DNA of 64,000 nucleotides from AC-32 sp963736055 (GCA_963736055.1 CAVTNM010000009.1:186001-250000); one strand, 5' to 3'; shown: positions 36,681 through 45,360, counted from the first letter of the stretch. The notes: generated by a model not told the origin, from the letters alone. Program-made: numbers and translations.

Positions 36681-36686
36681 ATCCTA
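36681..36686 (-). promoter_or_regulatory. -10 box TAGGAT of glyQ
   Basis: TAGGAT lies 8 bases before the TTG start of glyQ on the minus strand. It supports the unusual start codon. Confidence 0.4.
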
Positions 36687-36749
36687 GGGAAGAAACAGGC
36701 CGCCGCCCTCGTCCTGTAAGCGAGTCCTTTCCAATAGATGCGCCTCCAG

Positions 36750-36771
36750 AGCGGGCCCGTATGGGCCCGCT
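36750..36771 (-). terminator. Hairpin terminator after recO
   Basis: AGCGGGCCC and GGGCCCGCT form a perfect 9-bp stem with a 4-base loop, 9 bases past the recO stop. There is no U-tract, as is common for terminators in high-GC actinobacteria. It separates recO from the glyQ promoter. Confidence 0.6.
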
Positions 36772-36779
36772 CGCCCCGT

Positions 36780-37520
36780 TCAGGCGCTGAGCGTTCGAAG
36801 CCGGAAGCCGCCGTGGTACTCGTATGAGGCGGTGACCACGCCGAGCGCCTCCTGCGCCCCGCGCTCGGTCAGACCGGCGTCACCCGCGTCGGCGAGAGGG
36901 CGCTGGAGCAGGCCCTCGATTCCCAGCAAGCCTTCGCGAGAGAGCGGGAGCGCACCGTTGGCGCAGTTCACGCAGACCGCACCGCCCGCCCGCGGCGAGT
37001 AACCGGCGAGGCCCGTCTCCGCTCCGCACTCGGCGCAGGAGGTGACGTGCGGGAGGTAGCCCGAAAGCCAGAGCAGCTTCAGCTGGAAAGAGAGGACGAG
37101 CGGGTCGGTCGCCGCCCGACCGCTGCCGGGATCGATGTCGTCGAGGAGGTCGAGGAAGCGGGTCAGCGCCCTGAAAGCCCGGTCGTTCGCCTCCTGCTCG
37201 GGAAACAGGCGCAGCATCGCCTCGGCTCCCACGAGACCGGCGTTCAGCCGGTACGGCTCCTCGCGGGTGGCGTGGTGCGAGCCGAGGAGCTGGACGCCGG
37301 TCACGGTCTGGAGCTCGCCGCTGCCCTCGTGAAGCATCAGCTCGACGTGGCTCAGCGGCTCCAGGCGCGCGCCGAAGCGCGACTTGGTCTTCCGGACACC
37401 CTTGGCAACCGCTCCGACGCGCCCGCGGTCGAGCGTGTAGATGTGGAGCACACGGTCGGCCTCGCCGAGGCGGAACGAGCGCAGCACCACCGCCTCGGTC
37501 TTGTAGGTGCGGCCGGCCAC
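36780..37520 (-). CDS. recO: DNA repair protein RecO
   Basis: Works with RecF/RecR to load RecA on gapped DNA. The 246-residue protein has an N-terminal OB fold (YKTEAVVLRSFRLGEADRVLHIYT) and a zinc site, CAECGAE and CVNCANG, in the C-terminal half. The GTG at 37520 lies 8 bases after TACACT (minus strand, 37534-37529). A TTG at 37529 is an alternative. It is followed by a strong hairpin. Confidence 0.92.
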   Translation of the reverse strand: MAGRTYKTEAVVLRSFRLGEADRVLHIYTLDRGRVGAVAKGVRKTKSRFGARLEPLSHVELMLHEGSGELQTVTGVQLLGSHHATREEPYRLNAGLVGAEAMLRLFPEQEANDRAFRALTRFLDLLDDIDPGSGRAATDPLVLSFQLKLLWLSGYLPHVTSCAECGAETGLAGYSPRAGGAVCVNCANGALPLSREGLLGIEGLLQRPLADAGDAGLTERGAQEALGVVTASYEYHGGFRLRTLSA

Positions 37521-37566
37521 CGAGCCCAAGTGTAGATCCGGGGCTGGCCGGGAACGCTCCCGGGTC

Positions 37567-38391
37567 TCAGAGGCGCTGGCAGCCGGGGCAGTACCACGTG
37601 CCGCGGCCTGCAGCCCGGATCTTCTCGATCGGAGTGCCGCACCGGTCACACGGTTCCCCTTCCCGGCCGTAGACCTTGAACTCGTGCTGCATCCCTCCCG
37701 AGCCGCCGTCCGGGGTGCGGTAGTCGCGGAGCGTCGCGCCCTGCCGCTCGATCCCAGCCCGGAGCGCGCTGCGGATACCGCTGTGGAGAGCCTTGAGCTC
37801 GTCGAGGCCAAGCTCCCCGGCGGGGCGCCGAGGATGGATCCGCGCCCGCCAGAGCGCCTCGTCGGCGTAGATGTTCCCGACGCCGGCGAGCCTGCGCTGG
37901 TCGAGGATCGCCGCCTTGACGGGGGTACGGCGACCGGCGAGCGTCTCGGCGAGGCGTTTCGTGGTGAAGCTCCGTTCGAGGGGCTCGCGTCCGACACGGG
38001 CGGCCAGGTAGGCGTCGAGCTCCTCCGGCTCGACGAGAAGCCACGTGCCGAAGCGGCGGACGTCTCGGTACGCGACATCCGATCCGTCGTCTAAACTGAC
38101 AACGGCGCGGAGGTGAGGATCGTCGACCGAGAGCTCACTGCCGTGCAGCAGATTCCCCGTCATCCGGAGGTGGATCAGGAGAACCCGACCCGAATCGAAC
38201 CGAACAATCAGATACTTGCCTCGGCGATCGACGGCGGCGATTCGCTCACCTTCCAGCTCGACGGCCACACCGGCGGGGTCGAACGGCCGGGTGAGTCGCG
38301 GATCGAAGATCTCGACACGCTCGAGTCGGCGCCCGACGAGGAGCGGCGCAAGGCGCGTGCGAACCGTCTCTACCTCGGGAAGCTCGGGCAC
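37567..38391 (-). CDS. mutM: Formamidopyrimidine-DNA glycosylase
   Basis: Excises oxidised purines such as 8-oxoguanine. The 274-residue protein begins MPELPEVETV; after Met removal Pro and Glu are the catalytic residues. DNA-binding H2TH (GVGNIYADEALWRARIHPRRPAGEL) and the zinc finger CDRCGTPIEKI with CPGCQRL at the end are complete. The GTG at 38391 gives the correct N-terminus. It lies 46 bases upstream of recO. Confidence 0.95.
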   Translation of the reverse strand: MPELPEVETVRTRLAPLLVGRRLERVEIFDPRLTRPFDPAGVAVELEGERIAAVDRRGKYLIVRFDSGRVLLIHLRMTGNLLHGSELSVDDPHLRAVVSLDDGSDVAYRDVRRFGTWLLVEPEELDAYLAARVGREPLERSFTTKRLAETLAGRRTPVKAAILDQRRLAGVGNIYADEALWRARIHPRRPAGELGLDELKALHSGIRSALRAGIERQGATLRDYRTPDGGSGGMQHEFKVYGREGEPCDRCGTPIEKIRAAGRGTWYCPGCQRL

Positions 38392-38434
38392 CGAGCCAGC
38401 GTAGCCAGGTCGTCCTGTGACGCGGCCCGAGTGG

Positions 38435-39733
38435 TTAGGCGATCACGTCGAGCACCACCGGTCGACGCGGCGGCGGCTCGTCGGCCAACACGTACGCCTT
38501 CTCGAGCTCGCTCGCAGCCTCGTCGGCGTCCGCATCCGTGGCGGCGTGAATCTGGGCGAGGGGCTCGCCTTCGGCGACTTGGTCTCCGGGTTTCCGCATG
38601 CAGACGACCCCGACGGCATGGTCGATGTCGTCGTCCTTCGTCTGCCTCCCGGCACCGAGGTGGAGTGCTGCCTGCCCGACGGCGACCGCGCCGAGGTCGC
38701 CGACGTAGCCGCCGCGCTCGGCCGCCAGCTCGCGGACGACCGGCGCCGTCGGGAGCGCGCCCTCGTCCGGGTTGCCGCCCTGCGCGCGAATCCAGCGCTC
38801 GTACGCCTCCAGCGCCGAGCCGTCCGCGATCGCCCGTTCGGCCCGCGCTCGTCCCTCTACCTCGTCGATGCCGAGGTCCGAGACGGCTAGCAGGCGCGAG
38901 CAGGCCGCGAGCACGAGCTCGAGAAAGTCGGGTGGCCCCTCGCCTCGGACGGTCGCGATCGCTTCGCGAATCTCGAGCGCGTTCCCGACCGCCCGGCCGA
39001 GCGGCCGGTTCATGTCGGTCAGCAGGCAGACGACCTCCCGGCCGGCTCGCCCTGCCAGATCGAGCATCGCCTCGGCGAGCGCCCGCGCGTCTTCGATCGA
39101 CTTCATGAAAGCGCCGTCGCCGACCTTGGCGTCGATCACGATCGCCTCCGCCCCGCCCGCGATCTTCTTGGACATGATGCTCGCCGCGATCAGCGAGTAG
39201 TTGTCCACGGTCGCGGTCACGTCTCGAAGGGCGTAGAGCTTCTTGTCGGCCGGAACGAGGTTGGCGCTGGCGCCGATGATCGCCATTCCCGCGTCGCGGA
39301 CCTGCGTGATGAACTCGTCGGTCGACAACTCGACGCGGAAACCGGGTATCGACTCGAGCTTGTCGAGGGTGCCGCCGGTGTGGCCGAGACCGCGGCCGCT
39401 CATCTTCGCGAACGGCACACCGCACGCCGCGACGATCGGCCCGATGGCGATCGACGTCTTGTCCCCCACCCCGCCCGTCGAATGCTTGTCGACGACCTTG
39501 CGGCCGAGCGCCGAGCGAAGGTCGACCGTCTCGCCCGTCGCGATCATCGCCTCGGTCAAGGCGTAGGTCTCGGCGCTGGTCAGCCCCCGGAAGTAGATCG
39601 CCATGCAAAGCGCGGCCATCTGGTAGTCGGGCACCTCGTCGCGGGCGTACTCGAGCATCAGCTCGTTCAGCTCCTCGGGAGCGAGCATGCCGCCGTCCCG
39701 CTTCCGCTGAATCAGCTCGGCCGGACGGATCAC
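38435..39733 (-). CDS. deoA: Thymidine / pyrimidine-nucleoside phosphorylase
   Basis: Cleaves pyrimidine nucleosides to base and (deoxy)ribose 1-phosphate. The 432-residue protein has KVVDKHSTGGVGDKTSIAIGP and KMSGRGLGHTGGTLDKLESIPGF, the family signature. The C-terminal domain resembles a lipoyl fold. Together with deoB (two genes upstream) it forms a nucleoside salvage route. The GTG at 39733 overlaps the methyltransferase stop as GTGA. Confidence 0.93.
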   Translation of the reverse strand: MIRPAELIQRKRDGGMLAPEELNELMLEYARDEVPDYQMAALCMAIYFRGLTSAETYALTEAMIATGETVDLRSALGRKVVDKHSTGGVGDKTSIAIGPIVAACGVPFAKMSGRGLGHTGGTLDKLESIPGFRVELSTDEFITQVRDAGMAIIGASANLVPADKKLYALRDVTATVDNYSLIAASIMSKKIAGGAEAIVIDAKVGDGAFMKSIEDARALAEAMLDLAGRAGREVVCLLTDMNRPLGRAVGNALEIREAIATVRGEGPPDFLELVLAACSRLLAVSDLGIDEVEGRARAERAIADGSALEAYERWIRAQGGNPDEGALPTAPVVRELAAERGGYVGDLGAVAVGQAALHLGAGRQTKDDDIDHAVGVVCMRKPGDQVAEGEPLAQIHAATDADADEAASELEKAYVLADEPPPRRPVVLDVIA

Positions 39734-40446
39734 GCAGCCTTCTCCGCGACGAAGACGCTCGTGACCGTCCGGGAGCGAAACGGCACCTCGAAGTCGGGCA
39801 GCGGCTGAGGAACGGCAGCGCTGAAGAACGTGGATTCGACATAGCGATGGACGGAGGCAACGTCCGGGAAGACCAGCACCGCGTCGACGTCACGCCTTTC
39901 GACGGAGGCGAAATGCCGGGCGAGCGTCGCCTCGCCATTCTCCCGCGAGAACGGACGCAACGGAGGCGGGAAGCCGACTCGCTTCCACACGTCGAACATG
40001 TGCTCCTCGCCGATCGTAGCCGCAACGAGCCGCCCGCCCGGGACGAGCACGCGAGCGAGCTCCGAGAGCGCAAGCTCGAGGTCGTCCACGTGGTAGAGCA
40101 TCCAGTTCGCGACCACGCAGTCGAACCGGCCGTCTTCGAATTCGAGCCTCTGAGCGTCGCCGACGCTCGCGGCCACTCCCCGCCGTCTCGCAAGCTCGAC
40201 CATCCTCGGCGACAGGTCGAGGACCACGAGGTCGATCTCGAGCTCCGCCAGCATGCGCTCGGCGAATTGCCCCATCCCGCAGCCGACCTCGAGCACCCGA
40301 CGCGGAGCGGTCTCAGCGACCGCGGCCAGTGCTGTGTCGGCAGCGTCGGGGCCCTCACGGAAGCGCGCGATGGCATCGCGGCGCACCGCAAGCCCCGCCT
40401 CCGTCTCGTACTGTCGCCGAACGAGCTTCGGGTCGTTGAGCCTCAT
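39730..40446 (-). CDS. SAM-dependent class I methyltransferase
   Basis: A 238-residue methyltransferase with the SAM-binding motif VLEVGCGMGQFAERML (about residues 51-66), the acidic strand VVLDLSPRMVELAR and CVVANWMLYHVDD. This is the Methyltransf_11 type. The substrate is unknown. It is translationally coupled to both deoB and deoA (ATGA and GTGA overlaps), an unusual place that may mean a nucleoside-related target; that is inference. Confidence 0.85.
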   Translation of the reverse strand: MRLNDPKLVRRQYETEAGLAVRRDAIARFREGPDAADTALAAVAETAPRRVLEVGCGMGQFAERMLAELEIDLVVLDLSPRMVELARRRGVAASVGDAQRLEFEDGRFDCVVANWMLYHVDDLELALSELARVLVPGGRLVAATIGEEHMFDVWKRVGFPPPLRPFSRENGEATLARHFASVERRDVDAVLVFPDVASVHRYVESTFFSAAVPQPLPDFEVPFRSRTVTSVFVAEKAA

Positions 40447-41612
40447 GGCTCGACGATCGGCTGCCCGGGCAGTCCGCGGCTCGGCGCCTTCCCACCGAGC
40501 CAGGCGTTGACGGTCGCACCGACGTCCGCGAACTCGCCGTCCTCGTAGATCGTGCCGGCCGCGTTGCGACCCTGGACATAGGCGAGGAGCAGCGCGTGCT
40601 CGCGCGAGTGGTCCGTCGAAGGCGTGGTGGGATCGCAGCCGTGATCGGAGGTGAGGATCAGGAGGTCCTGCCCGCGTAACGCGTCCAGCAGGTCTGGAAG
40701 CCGCCGGTCGAAGTCCTGCAGGCAACGGTGGAAGTTGACCGGGTCGTTGCGGTGGCCCCAGAGCATGTCGGTCTCGACGAGGTTGGTGAAGACCAGGCCC
40801 TGGTCGACCTCCCGGAGCAGCGTCTCCGTTTGCTGGATTCCGTCCACGTTCGATTTCGTCGGATGGGACTCGTCGATGTCGCAGCCCGCGAAGATGTCGC
40901 CGATCTTGCCGACTCCGTGGACGGTGTTTCCGGCCTCCCGAACGAGCGTGAGGTAGTTCGGCCTGCGCGGCTCAAGCGAGAAGTCGTGCCGGTTCGGAGT
41001 TCGCTCGTAGTTGCCGGGCTCGCCGGTGAAAGGCCGCGCGATCACGCGCCCCACTGCATGTTTGCCGGTCAGGATCTCCCTGGCCGCACGCGAGGCCGCG
41101 TAGAGCTCCTCCAGCGGGATCGTGTCCTCGTGGGCCGCGATCTGGAACACGGAGTCGCCGGACGTGTAGACGATCCACTTGCCGGTTCGCTGATGCTCCT
41201 CGCCGAGCTCCTGGATGATCTCCGTCCCCGACGCAGGCTTGTTGCCGAGGACGCCGCGGCCAGTCTTGTGCATGAACGGGTCGATCACGTCGTGCGGGAA
41301 GCCTTGCGGATAGGTCGGGAAGGCGGTTTCGGTGACCACTCCCATCAGCTCCCAGTGACCGGCCGTCGTGTCCTTGCCCTTCGACCGCTCGCGCAGCCGG
41401 CCGGCGACAGCGGGCGCCCCCGGCTGCGGCGGGCATCCCTTGAGCGGCTCCACGTTGCCGAGGCCGAGCGCCTCGAGGTTGGGCAGGTCGAGCCCGTTGA
41501 CGGCGCGCGCCACGTTTCCGAGCGTGTCCGACCCCTCGTCACCGTAGGCGTCGGCATCCGGAAGCGCTCCCGCGCCCACGGCGTCCAGCACAATCACGCA
41601 AGCGCGCGGCAC
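40443..41612 (-). CDS. deoB: Phosphopentomutase
   Basis: Moves phosphate between C1 and C5 of (deoxy)ribose. The 389-residue alkaline-phosphatase-superfamily protein starts ACVIVLDAVGAGALPDADAYGDEGSDTLGN, has the metal motif LLILTSDHGCDPTTPSTDHSREHALLLAY and the cap domain typical of DeoB. The GTG at 41612 lies 6 bases after TAGAAT on the minus strand (leaderless). It heads the deoB-methyltransferase-deoA operon. Confidence 0.94.
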   Translation of the reverse strand: MPRACVIVLDAVGAGALPDADAYGDEGSDTLGNVARAVNGLDLPNLEALGLGNVEPLKGCPPQPGAPAVAGRLRERSKGKDTTAGHWELMGVVTETAFPTYPQGFPHDVIDPFMHKTGRGVLGNKPASGTEIIQELGEEHQRTGKWIVYTSGDSVFQIAAHEDTIPLEELYAASRAAREILTGKHAVGRVIARPFTGEPGNYERTPNRHDFSLEPRRPNYLTLVREAGNTVHGVGKIGDIFAGCDIDESHPTKSNVDGIQQTETLLREVDQGLVFTNLVETDMLWGHRNDPVNFHRCLQDFDRRLPDLLDALRGQDLLILTSDHGCDPTTPSTDHSREHALLLAYVQGRNAAGTIYEDGEFADVGATVNAWLGGKAPSRGLPGQPIVEP

Positions 41613-41617
41613 GCGGC

Positions 41618-41624
41618 TATTCTA
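41618..41624. promoter_or_regulatory. Symmetric -10 box TATTCTA, divergent promoter
   Basis: TATTCT on plus lies 7 bases before the GTG at 41631. TAGAAT on minus lies 6 bases before the deoB GTG at 41612. Confidence 0.5.
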
Positions 41625-41630
41625 GGAGGC

Positions 41631-41750
41631 GTGGGTGCCGTCCTCGGATTGCTCGGCCTCGTCGTCTACGGCGCGTGTGTGATCGTGCTGGCGGCGGGCT
41701 GCACGTGGGTCGTGGTGAAGGTCAGCCCTAGCGGCAAGAAGAAGGCCTAG
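41631..41750 (+). CDS. 39-residue single-span membrane protein
   Basis: The frame encodes VGAVLGLLGLVVYGACVIVL, then AAGCTWVVVKVSPSGKKKA. This is one membrane span and a positively charged C-terminal tail. The GTG start follows TATTCT by 7 bases, and AGGAGG also precedes it. It ends 2 bases before the convergent ald stop. The strong promoter and clean topology support a real gene; function is unknown. Confidence 0.6.
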   Translation: MGAVLGLLGLVVYGACVIVLAAGCTWVVVKVSPSGKKKA

Positions 41751-41752
41751 AC

Positions 41753-42877
41753 CTACACCGGGGACAGCGGGAGCACGTCCTCCAGCGGGTGGTACTCGAG
41801 GCCGTGGGCATCGGCGACGGCCTCGTAGGTGATCTTCCCGTGGAGGACGTTCACGCCCCGGGCGAGGGCAGGATCCCGCGCGACGGCTTCGGCGAGCCCG
41901 TGTTCGGCGATCTCCTCGACGTACGGCAGCGTCACGTTGGTGAGCGCCTTGGTCGAGGTGACCGGCACTGCACCCGGCATGTTCGCGACGCAGTAGTGCG
42001 TGACACCGTCCACCACGTAGACCGGGTCGCTGTGGGTGGTCGGATGGGACGTCTCCGCCGATCCGCCCTGATCGATCGCCACGTCACAGAGGACTGCCCC
42101 GTTCTTCATCACACCGAGCATCTGGCGGGTGATCAGTTTCGGCGCCACCGCTCCCGGGATCAGCACCGCTCCGATCACAACGTCCGCCTCGACGATCGAT
42201 TCCTCGATCTGCAAGGTCGATGACATCACGAGGCTGACCCGGCCGGAGAGGATCTCGTCCAGATGGCGCATCCGGTCGATCGAGCGCTCCAGAATCGTCA
42301 CGTTCGCTCCGAGCCCGAGCGCGATGACGGCGGCGTTGTAGCCGACGATCCCACCGCCGAGCACGAGCACCCGGCCGGGCGCGACGCCCGGGACGCCGCC
42401 GAGCAGGAGGCCCCGCCCGCCGAGCGGCTTCTCGAGGAAGTAGGCGCCTGCCTGGGCAGCGAGCCGGCCCGCGATCTCGCTCATCGGCGCGAGCAGCGGC
42501 AGGGCGCGGTTGTCGGTCTCGACGGTCTCGTAGGCCACGCAGGCGGCCCCGCTCTCGGCGAGGGCGCGAGTGAGCTCCTCGCTCGCCGCGAGGTGCAGGT
42601 ACGTGAACAGCACCAACCCCTCACGCAGGAGCGGGTACTCCGACGGAAGGGGCTCCTTGACCTTGAGCAGGAGCTCAGCCTCGCCCCACACGTCCTCGAC
42701 ACCTCCGAGCGTCGCCCCGACGGCCCGGTATGCGTCGTCCGGGAAAGAGCTTCCGTCGCCGGCGCCCGTCTCGACGAGCACTTCGTGGCCGCGTTCGACG
42801 AGCTCGCGAGCACCGGCCGGCGTCAGCGCGACCCGGTACTCGTCCGGTTTGATCTCGTTGACGACTCCGACCTTCAT
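41753..42877 (-). CDS. ald: Alanine dehydrogenase
   Basis: NAD-dependent interconversion of alanine with pyruvate and ammonia. The 374-residue protein starts MKVGVVNEIKPDEYRVALTP and has LFTYLHLAASEELT (catalytic His), VLVLGGGIVGYNAAVIALGLGANVTILE (NAD-binding) and VDGVTHYCVANMPGAVPVTST. The ATG at 42877 fits the family (about 371). TAGGGT lies 10 bases before the ATG. Element B is divergent upstream. Confidence 0.95.
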   Translation of the reverse strand: MKVGVVNEIKPDEYRVALTPAGARELVERGHEVLVETGAGDGSSFPDDAYRAVGATLGGVEDVWGEAELLLKVKEPLPSEYPLLREGLVLFTYLHLAASEELTRALAESGAACVAYETVETDNRALPLLAPMSEIAGRLAAQAGAYFLEKPLGGRGLLLGGVPGVAPGRVLVLGGGIVGYNAAVIALGLGANVTILERSIDRMRHLDEILSGRVSLVMSSTLQIEESIVEADVVIGAVLIPGAVAPKLITRQMLGVMKNGAVLCDVAIDQGGSAETSHPTTHSDPVYVVDGVTHYCVANMPGAVPVTSTKALTNVTLPYVEEIAEHGLAEAVARDPALARGVNVLHGKITYEAVADAHGLEYHPLEDVLPLSPV

Positions 42878-42961
42878 CGGGCGAGAAACCCTAGCTTTTC
42901 GCGAGGTTTCTGCGTGTCCGATTGTCTCTGAGCCCCGACACGCATTCGGCACAAGACGTCA

Positions 42962-43041
42962 CAGACACGTGCGCCCAGGGTCGATACGCTCGCCTTGGGG
43001 AGGAGGCCGGGCGAACCGAACTACAGGACCTGCGGGGCCTG
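42962..43041 (+). ncRNA. Candidate small RNA or leader, element B (GGGGAGGAGG family)
   Basis: CAGACA (42962-42967) and TACGCT (42985-42990) with a 17-base spacer are followed after 6 bases by GGGGAGGAGG at 42997. The next 12 bases are the same as in element A. A hairpin at 43024-43041 pairs CAGG with CCTG around CCTGCGG; element A has a different outer stem around CCTGAGG, which hints at a kept shape. It is divergent from ald and convergent with the aldo/keto reductase remnant. Confidence 0.4.
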
Positions 43042-43045
43042 GTGT

Positions 43046-43195
43046 TCAGGCGCCTGCGAGCCGTTCGGTGGGTTCCCGCTCCCCCGGGTCGAGCCAGGGC
43101 AGGTACTCCGCCCGCGCGACCAGGGTGTGTACCTCAAACACGAACGTGTTCCAGGTGCCGAGCCCGACGACCGGACCGAGCCGTCGCTCCTCCAT
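43046..43195 (-). pseudogene. Aldo/keto reductase remnant with large internal deletion
   Basis: The 49-codon frame starts with ATG overlapping the DUF3866 stop. Its first 18 residues, MEERRLGPVVGLGTWNTF, are an aldo/keto reductase start. The remainder (VARAEYLPWLDPGEREPTER, then LAGA) resembles the family's C-terminal end. About 200-250 middle residues that hold the catalytic Tyr and Lys are absent. The frame was kept, so a short product might still be made, but no enzyme activity is possible. Confidence 0.6.
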
Positions 43196-44181
43196 CAGCG
43201 CACCAGCCCTCGCGCCAGCCGTCCCGCGGCGAAGGCGGCCGCGAAGAACCAGGGCTCCTCGTCCGGGCCACGGCCCATGTGTGAGAGCGGAAGGCCTGCG
43301 CAGGCCTCCTCCCAGCCTTCGGCATCGACCTCCTCCCGCGGCTCGAGCCACTCGGGCGCCTCGAGGCCCTTCGGCCAGGGGATCGCGACCTTGCCGAGAC
43401 AGAGCTCGACCACTGCGCGGGTGTGGTGCGAGACCCCCCGGTGACGCTCGCGCTCGTCCGCGCTCGAGACTCGCACGGCGAGAACGGGAGAGCCTCCGAG
43501 TGCACGCGCGAAGGTCGCGACCGCCGCAGCGGCGACTCCACCATGGCCGAGCGCCGAGCCGGTACCGACGATTCCCGGCCCGACCGCGCAGACGACTGCC
43601 TGGTGGCCGGAAGCCGACGCCCACGCAAGCGCCGACGCGACGTTGACGCACTCGGCCTCGCCGCCGAAACAGGCACCCTGCGAAACCGTCGTCGTCAGCA
43701 AGCCCCGCTCGCGCAGCGCTCGAACCGTGTCGGATAGCCCGAGCGGAAGCGCACCGCCTTCGAGCTGGACGTACGCAACCCGCAGTCCCTCGCCGAGTCC
43801 CGCACAGGCGGCAGCCAGCTGGCTGTGCAGCGTGCAGCAGACGACGGGCATCCCGCCGAGGTCGGCCGCGAGGTCGCCCTTCTCCTCCGCGTGAACGGTC
43901 GCGAACTGTCCCGGCGCATATGGCAGCTTGACCACGTGGGCACCCTTCTCGGCGGGTAACCCCAGGCCGCGCGTCAGGTTCACGTACAGGACGTCGAAAC
44001 CGCCGGAGCCGAGCTCGAGCTCGCGTGCCTGGACGTTGACGAGCACCTCGTCGTCGAGCGCGACCGGGCCGGTCGCGTCCGGGTAGGCGACGCAGGGAAC
44101 GCCGTCCACCTCGAGGCGAACGAGCCCTTCGTGCCGCTCCCGGATCTCCGTCACCCTGCCCCGCTTCAGGCTAAGCGGCAT
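43195..44181 (-). CDS. DUF3866 family protein
   Basis: A 328-residue protein matching the DUF3866 pattern: LSLKRGRVTEI at the start, VNVQARELELGSGGFDVLYVNLTRGLG, PVVCCTLHSQLA, and HAVVCAVGPGIVGTGSALGHGG-like stretches (here QAVVCAVGPGIVGTGSALGH). It is conserved in Gram-positive bacteria but has no known activity. The ATG at 44181 overlaps the M20 peptidase stop by 11 bases, so it is coupled to it. Confidence 0.8.
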   Translation of the reverse strand: MPLSLKRGRVTEIRERHEGLVRLEVDGVPCVAYPDATGPVALDDEVLVNVQARELELGSGGFDVLYVNLTRGLGLPAEKGAHVVKLPYAPGQFATVHAEEKGDLAADLGGMPVVCCTLHSQLAAACAGLGEGLRVAYVQLEGGALPLGLSDTVRALRERGLLTTTVSQGACFGGEAECVNVASALAWASASGHQAVVCAVGPGIVGTGSALGHGGVAAAAVATFARALGGSPVLAVRVSSADERERHRGVSHHTRAVVELCLGKVAIPWPKGLEAPEWLEPREEVDAEGWEEACAGLPLSHMGRGPDEEPWFFAAAFAAGRLARGLVR

Positions 44182-45319
44182 CCTCGACCTCTCGCGCGGC
44201 TTCGACGAGCGCAAGCGTGACCTCCACCATCTCGTCGAGGTCGGCCACCGCGATCCGCTCGTCGGGCGTGTGGATGTCGGTCATCCCGTTGGCGAGGTTG
44301 ACGCACTGGAGCCCGCGCTCGTTGAACACGTTCGCGTCGGCGCCGCCACCCGAGAGGACGAAGCTCGGCTCGCGGCCGGCCCGCTCGAGTGCGGTCGCGG
44401 CGAGCCGCACCGGCAGGTCGTCCTTCCTGAACCGATAGCCGCGAGTGCCGTCGCCGATCTGGATCTCGACCTCGCACTCCCCCAGTCCTGCGGCGAACGT
44501 GATCGTGTCCACCATCTCCTGCACCACGTCGGCGAGCTTGCGCTCGTCGTGGCTACGGGCCTCGGCCGCAAACCAGCAGTGTTCCGGAATGACGTTGCGG
44601 GCCGTTCCTCCCTGGATCTGACCCACGCTCGCGGAGGTCTCGTCGTCGAGCCGACCCAGCCGCAGGTCGGCGATCGCGCGCCCGGCCGCAGCGATCGCCG
44701 AGCGCCCCTCCTCCGGGTACATCCCGGCGTGTGCTGCGCGGCCGCGGAAACGGGCGTCGATCCTGTGCTGGAACGGTGCGCCGAGGATCACCTCACCGAC
44801 CGGGCCCGCGTGGTCGTAGACGTAGCCGAGGCGGGCGTTTAGCCGCGACTCGTCGAAGGCAGCTGCTCCGACGAGCCCGACCTCTTCCTTCGGGGTGAAG
44901 AGCAGCTCGACGCCGGCATGTGGGCGCTCCTCCTCCACCAGCCGAGCCGCAGCCTCCAGCATGGCGGCGACGGCGGACTTGTCGTCGGCCCCGAGAATCG
45001 TTCCGGCGACGTTGCGCACGAAACCGTCCTCCCCGACGACCGGCTCGATCGCTGCCTCAGGCTGGACCGTGTCGAGGTGGGCGCAGAAGAAGAGCGGCGC
45101 TCCACCGCCGTTCCCTCTCGGCTCGAGCCGGCAGAGAACGTTGCCGATCGTCGAGCCGATCCTGGCTCCCGCATCGTCCTCCTGAGCCTCGAGCCCGAGC
45201 CCCTGGAGGTAGTCGAGCACGCGGTCGGCCACCGCCCGCTCCTCCCCGGGAGGGCTGGGAAGCGCTGCCAGCTCGACGAAGAGCGACAAGGCATCGGGTG
45301 CCCAGGACGGACGCGGCAT
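44171..45319 (-). CDS. M20 family metallopeptidase (tripeptidase-like)
   Basis: A 382-residue zinc aminopeptidase-type enzyme. Metal ligands appear in FFCAHLDTVQP (His, Asp), ILGADDKSAVAAM (bridging Asp) and FTPKEEVGLVG (Glu). A dimerisation domain with RGRAAHAGMYPEEGRSAI follows. PepT-like by length and motifs; the exact peptide specificity is not fixed. The ATG at 45319 follows TACGAT on the minus strand by 6 bases, so it is leaderless. Confidence 0.88.
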   Translation of the reverse strand: MPRPSWAPDALSLFVELAALPSPPGEERAVADRVLDYLQGLGLEAQEDDAGARIGSTIGNVLCRLEPRGNGGGAPLFFCAHLDTVQPEAAIEPVVGEDGFVRNVAGTILGADDKSAVAAMLEAAARLVEEERPHAGVELLFTPKEEVGLVGAAAFDESRLNARLGYVYDHAGPVGEVILGAPFQHRIDARFRGRAAHAGMYPEEGRSAIAAAGRAIADLRLGRLDDETSASVGQIQGGTARNVIPEHCWFAAEARSHDERKLADVVQEMVDTITFAAGLGECEVEIQIGDGTRGYRFRKDDLPVRLAATALERAGREPSFVLSGGGADANVFNERGLQCVNLANGMTDIHTPDERIAVADLDEMVEVTLALVEAAREVEDAA

Positions 45320-45325
45320 TAGGCG

Positions 45326-45331
45326 ATCGTA
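45326..45331 (-). promoter_or_regulatory. -10 box TACGAT of the M20 peptidase gene
   Basis: TACGAT lies 6 bases before the ATG at 45319 on the minus strand, with no ribosome site. Confidence 0.45.
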
Positions 45332-45360
45332 GTCGCGGGCGCTAGATTGGTCGTATCACG

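Noticed and set aside
42995..43100. Peptide read from element B starting LGRRPGEPN
   Set aside because: The same frame in element A stops after 8 residues, so the conserved unit is not protein.
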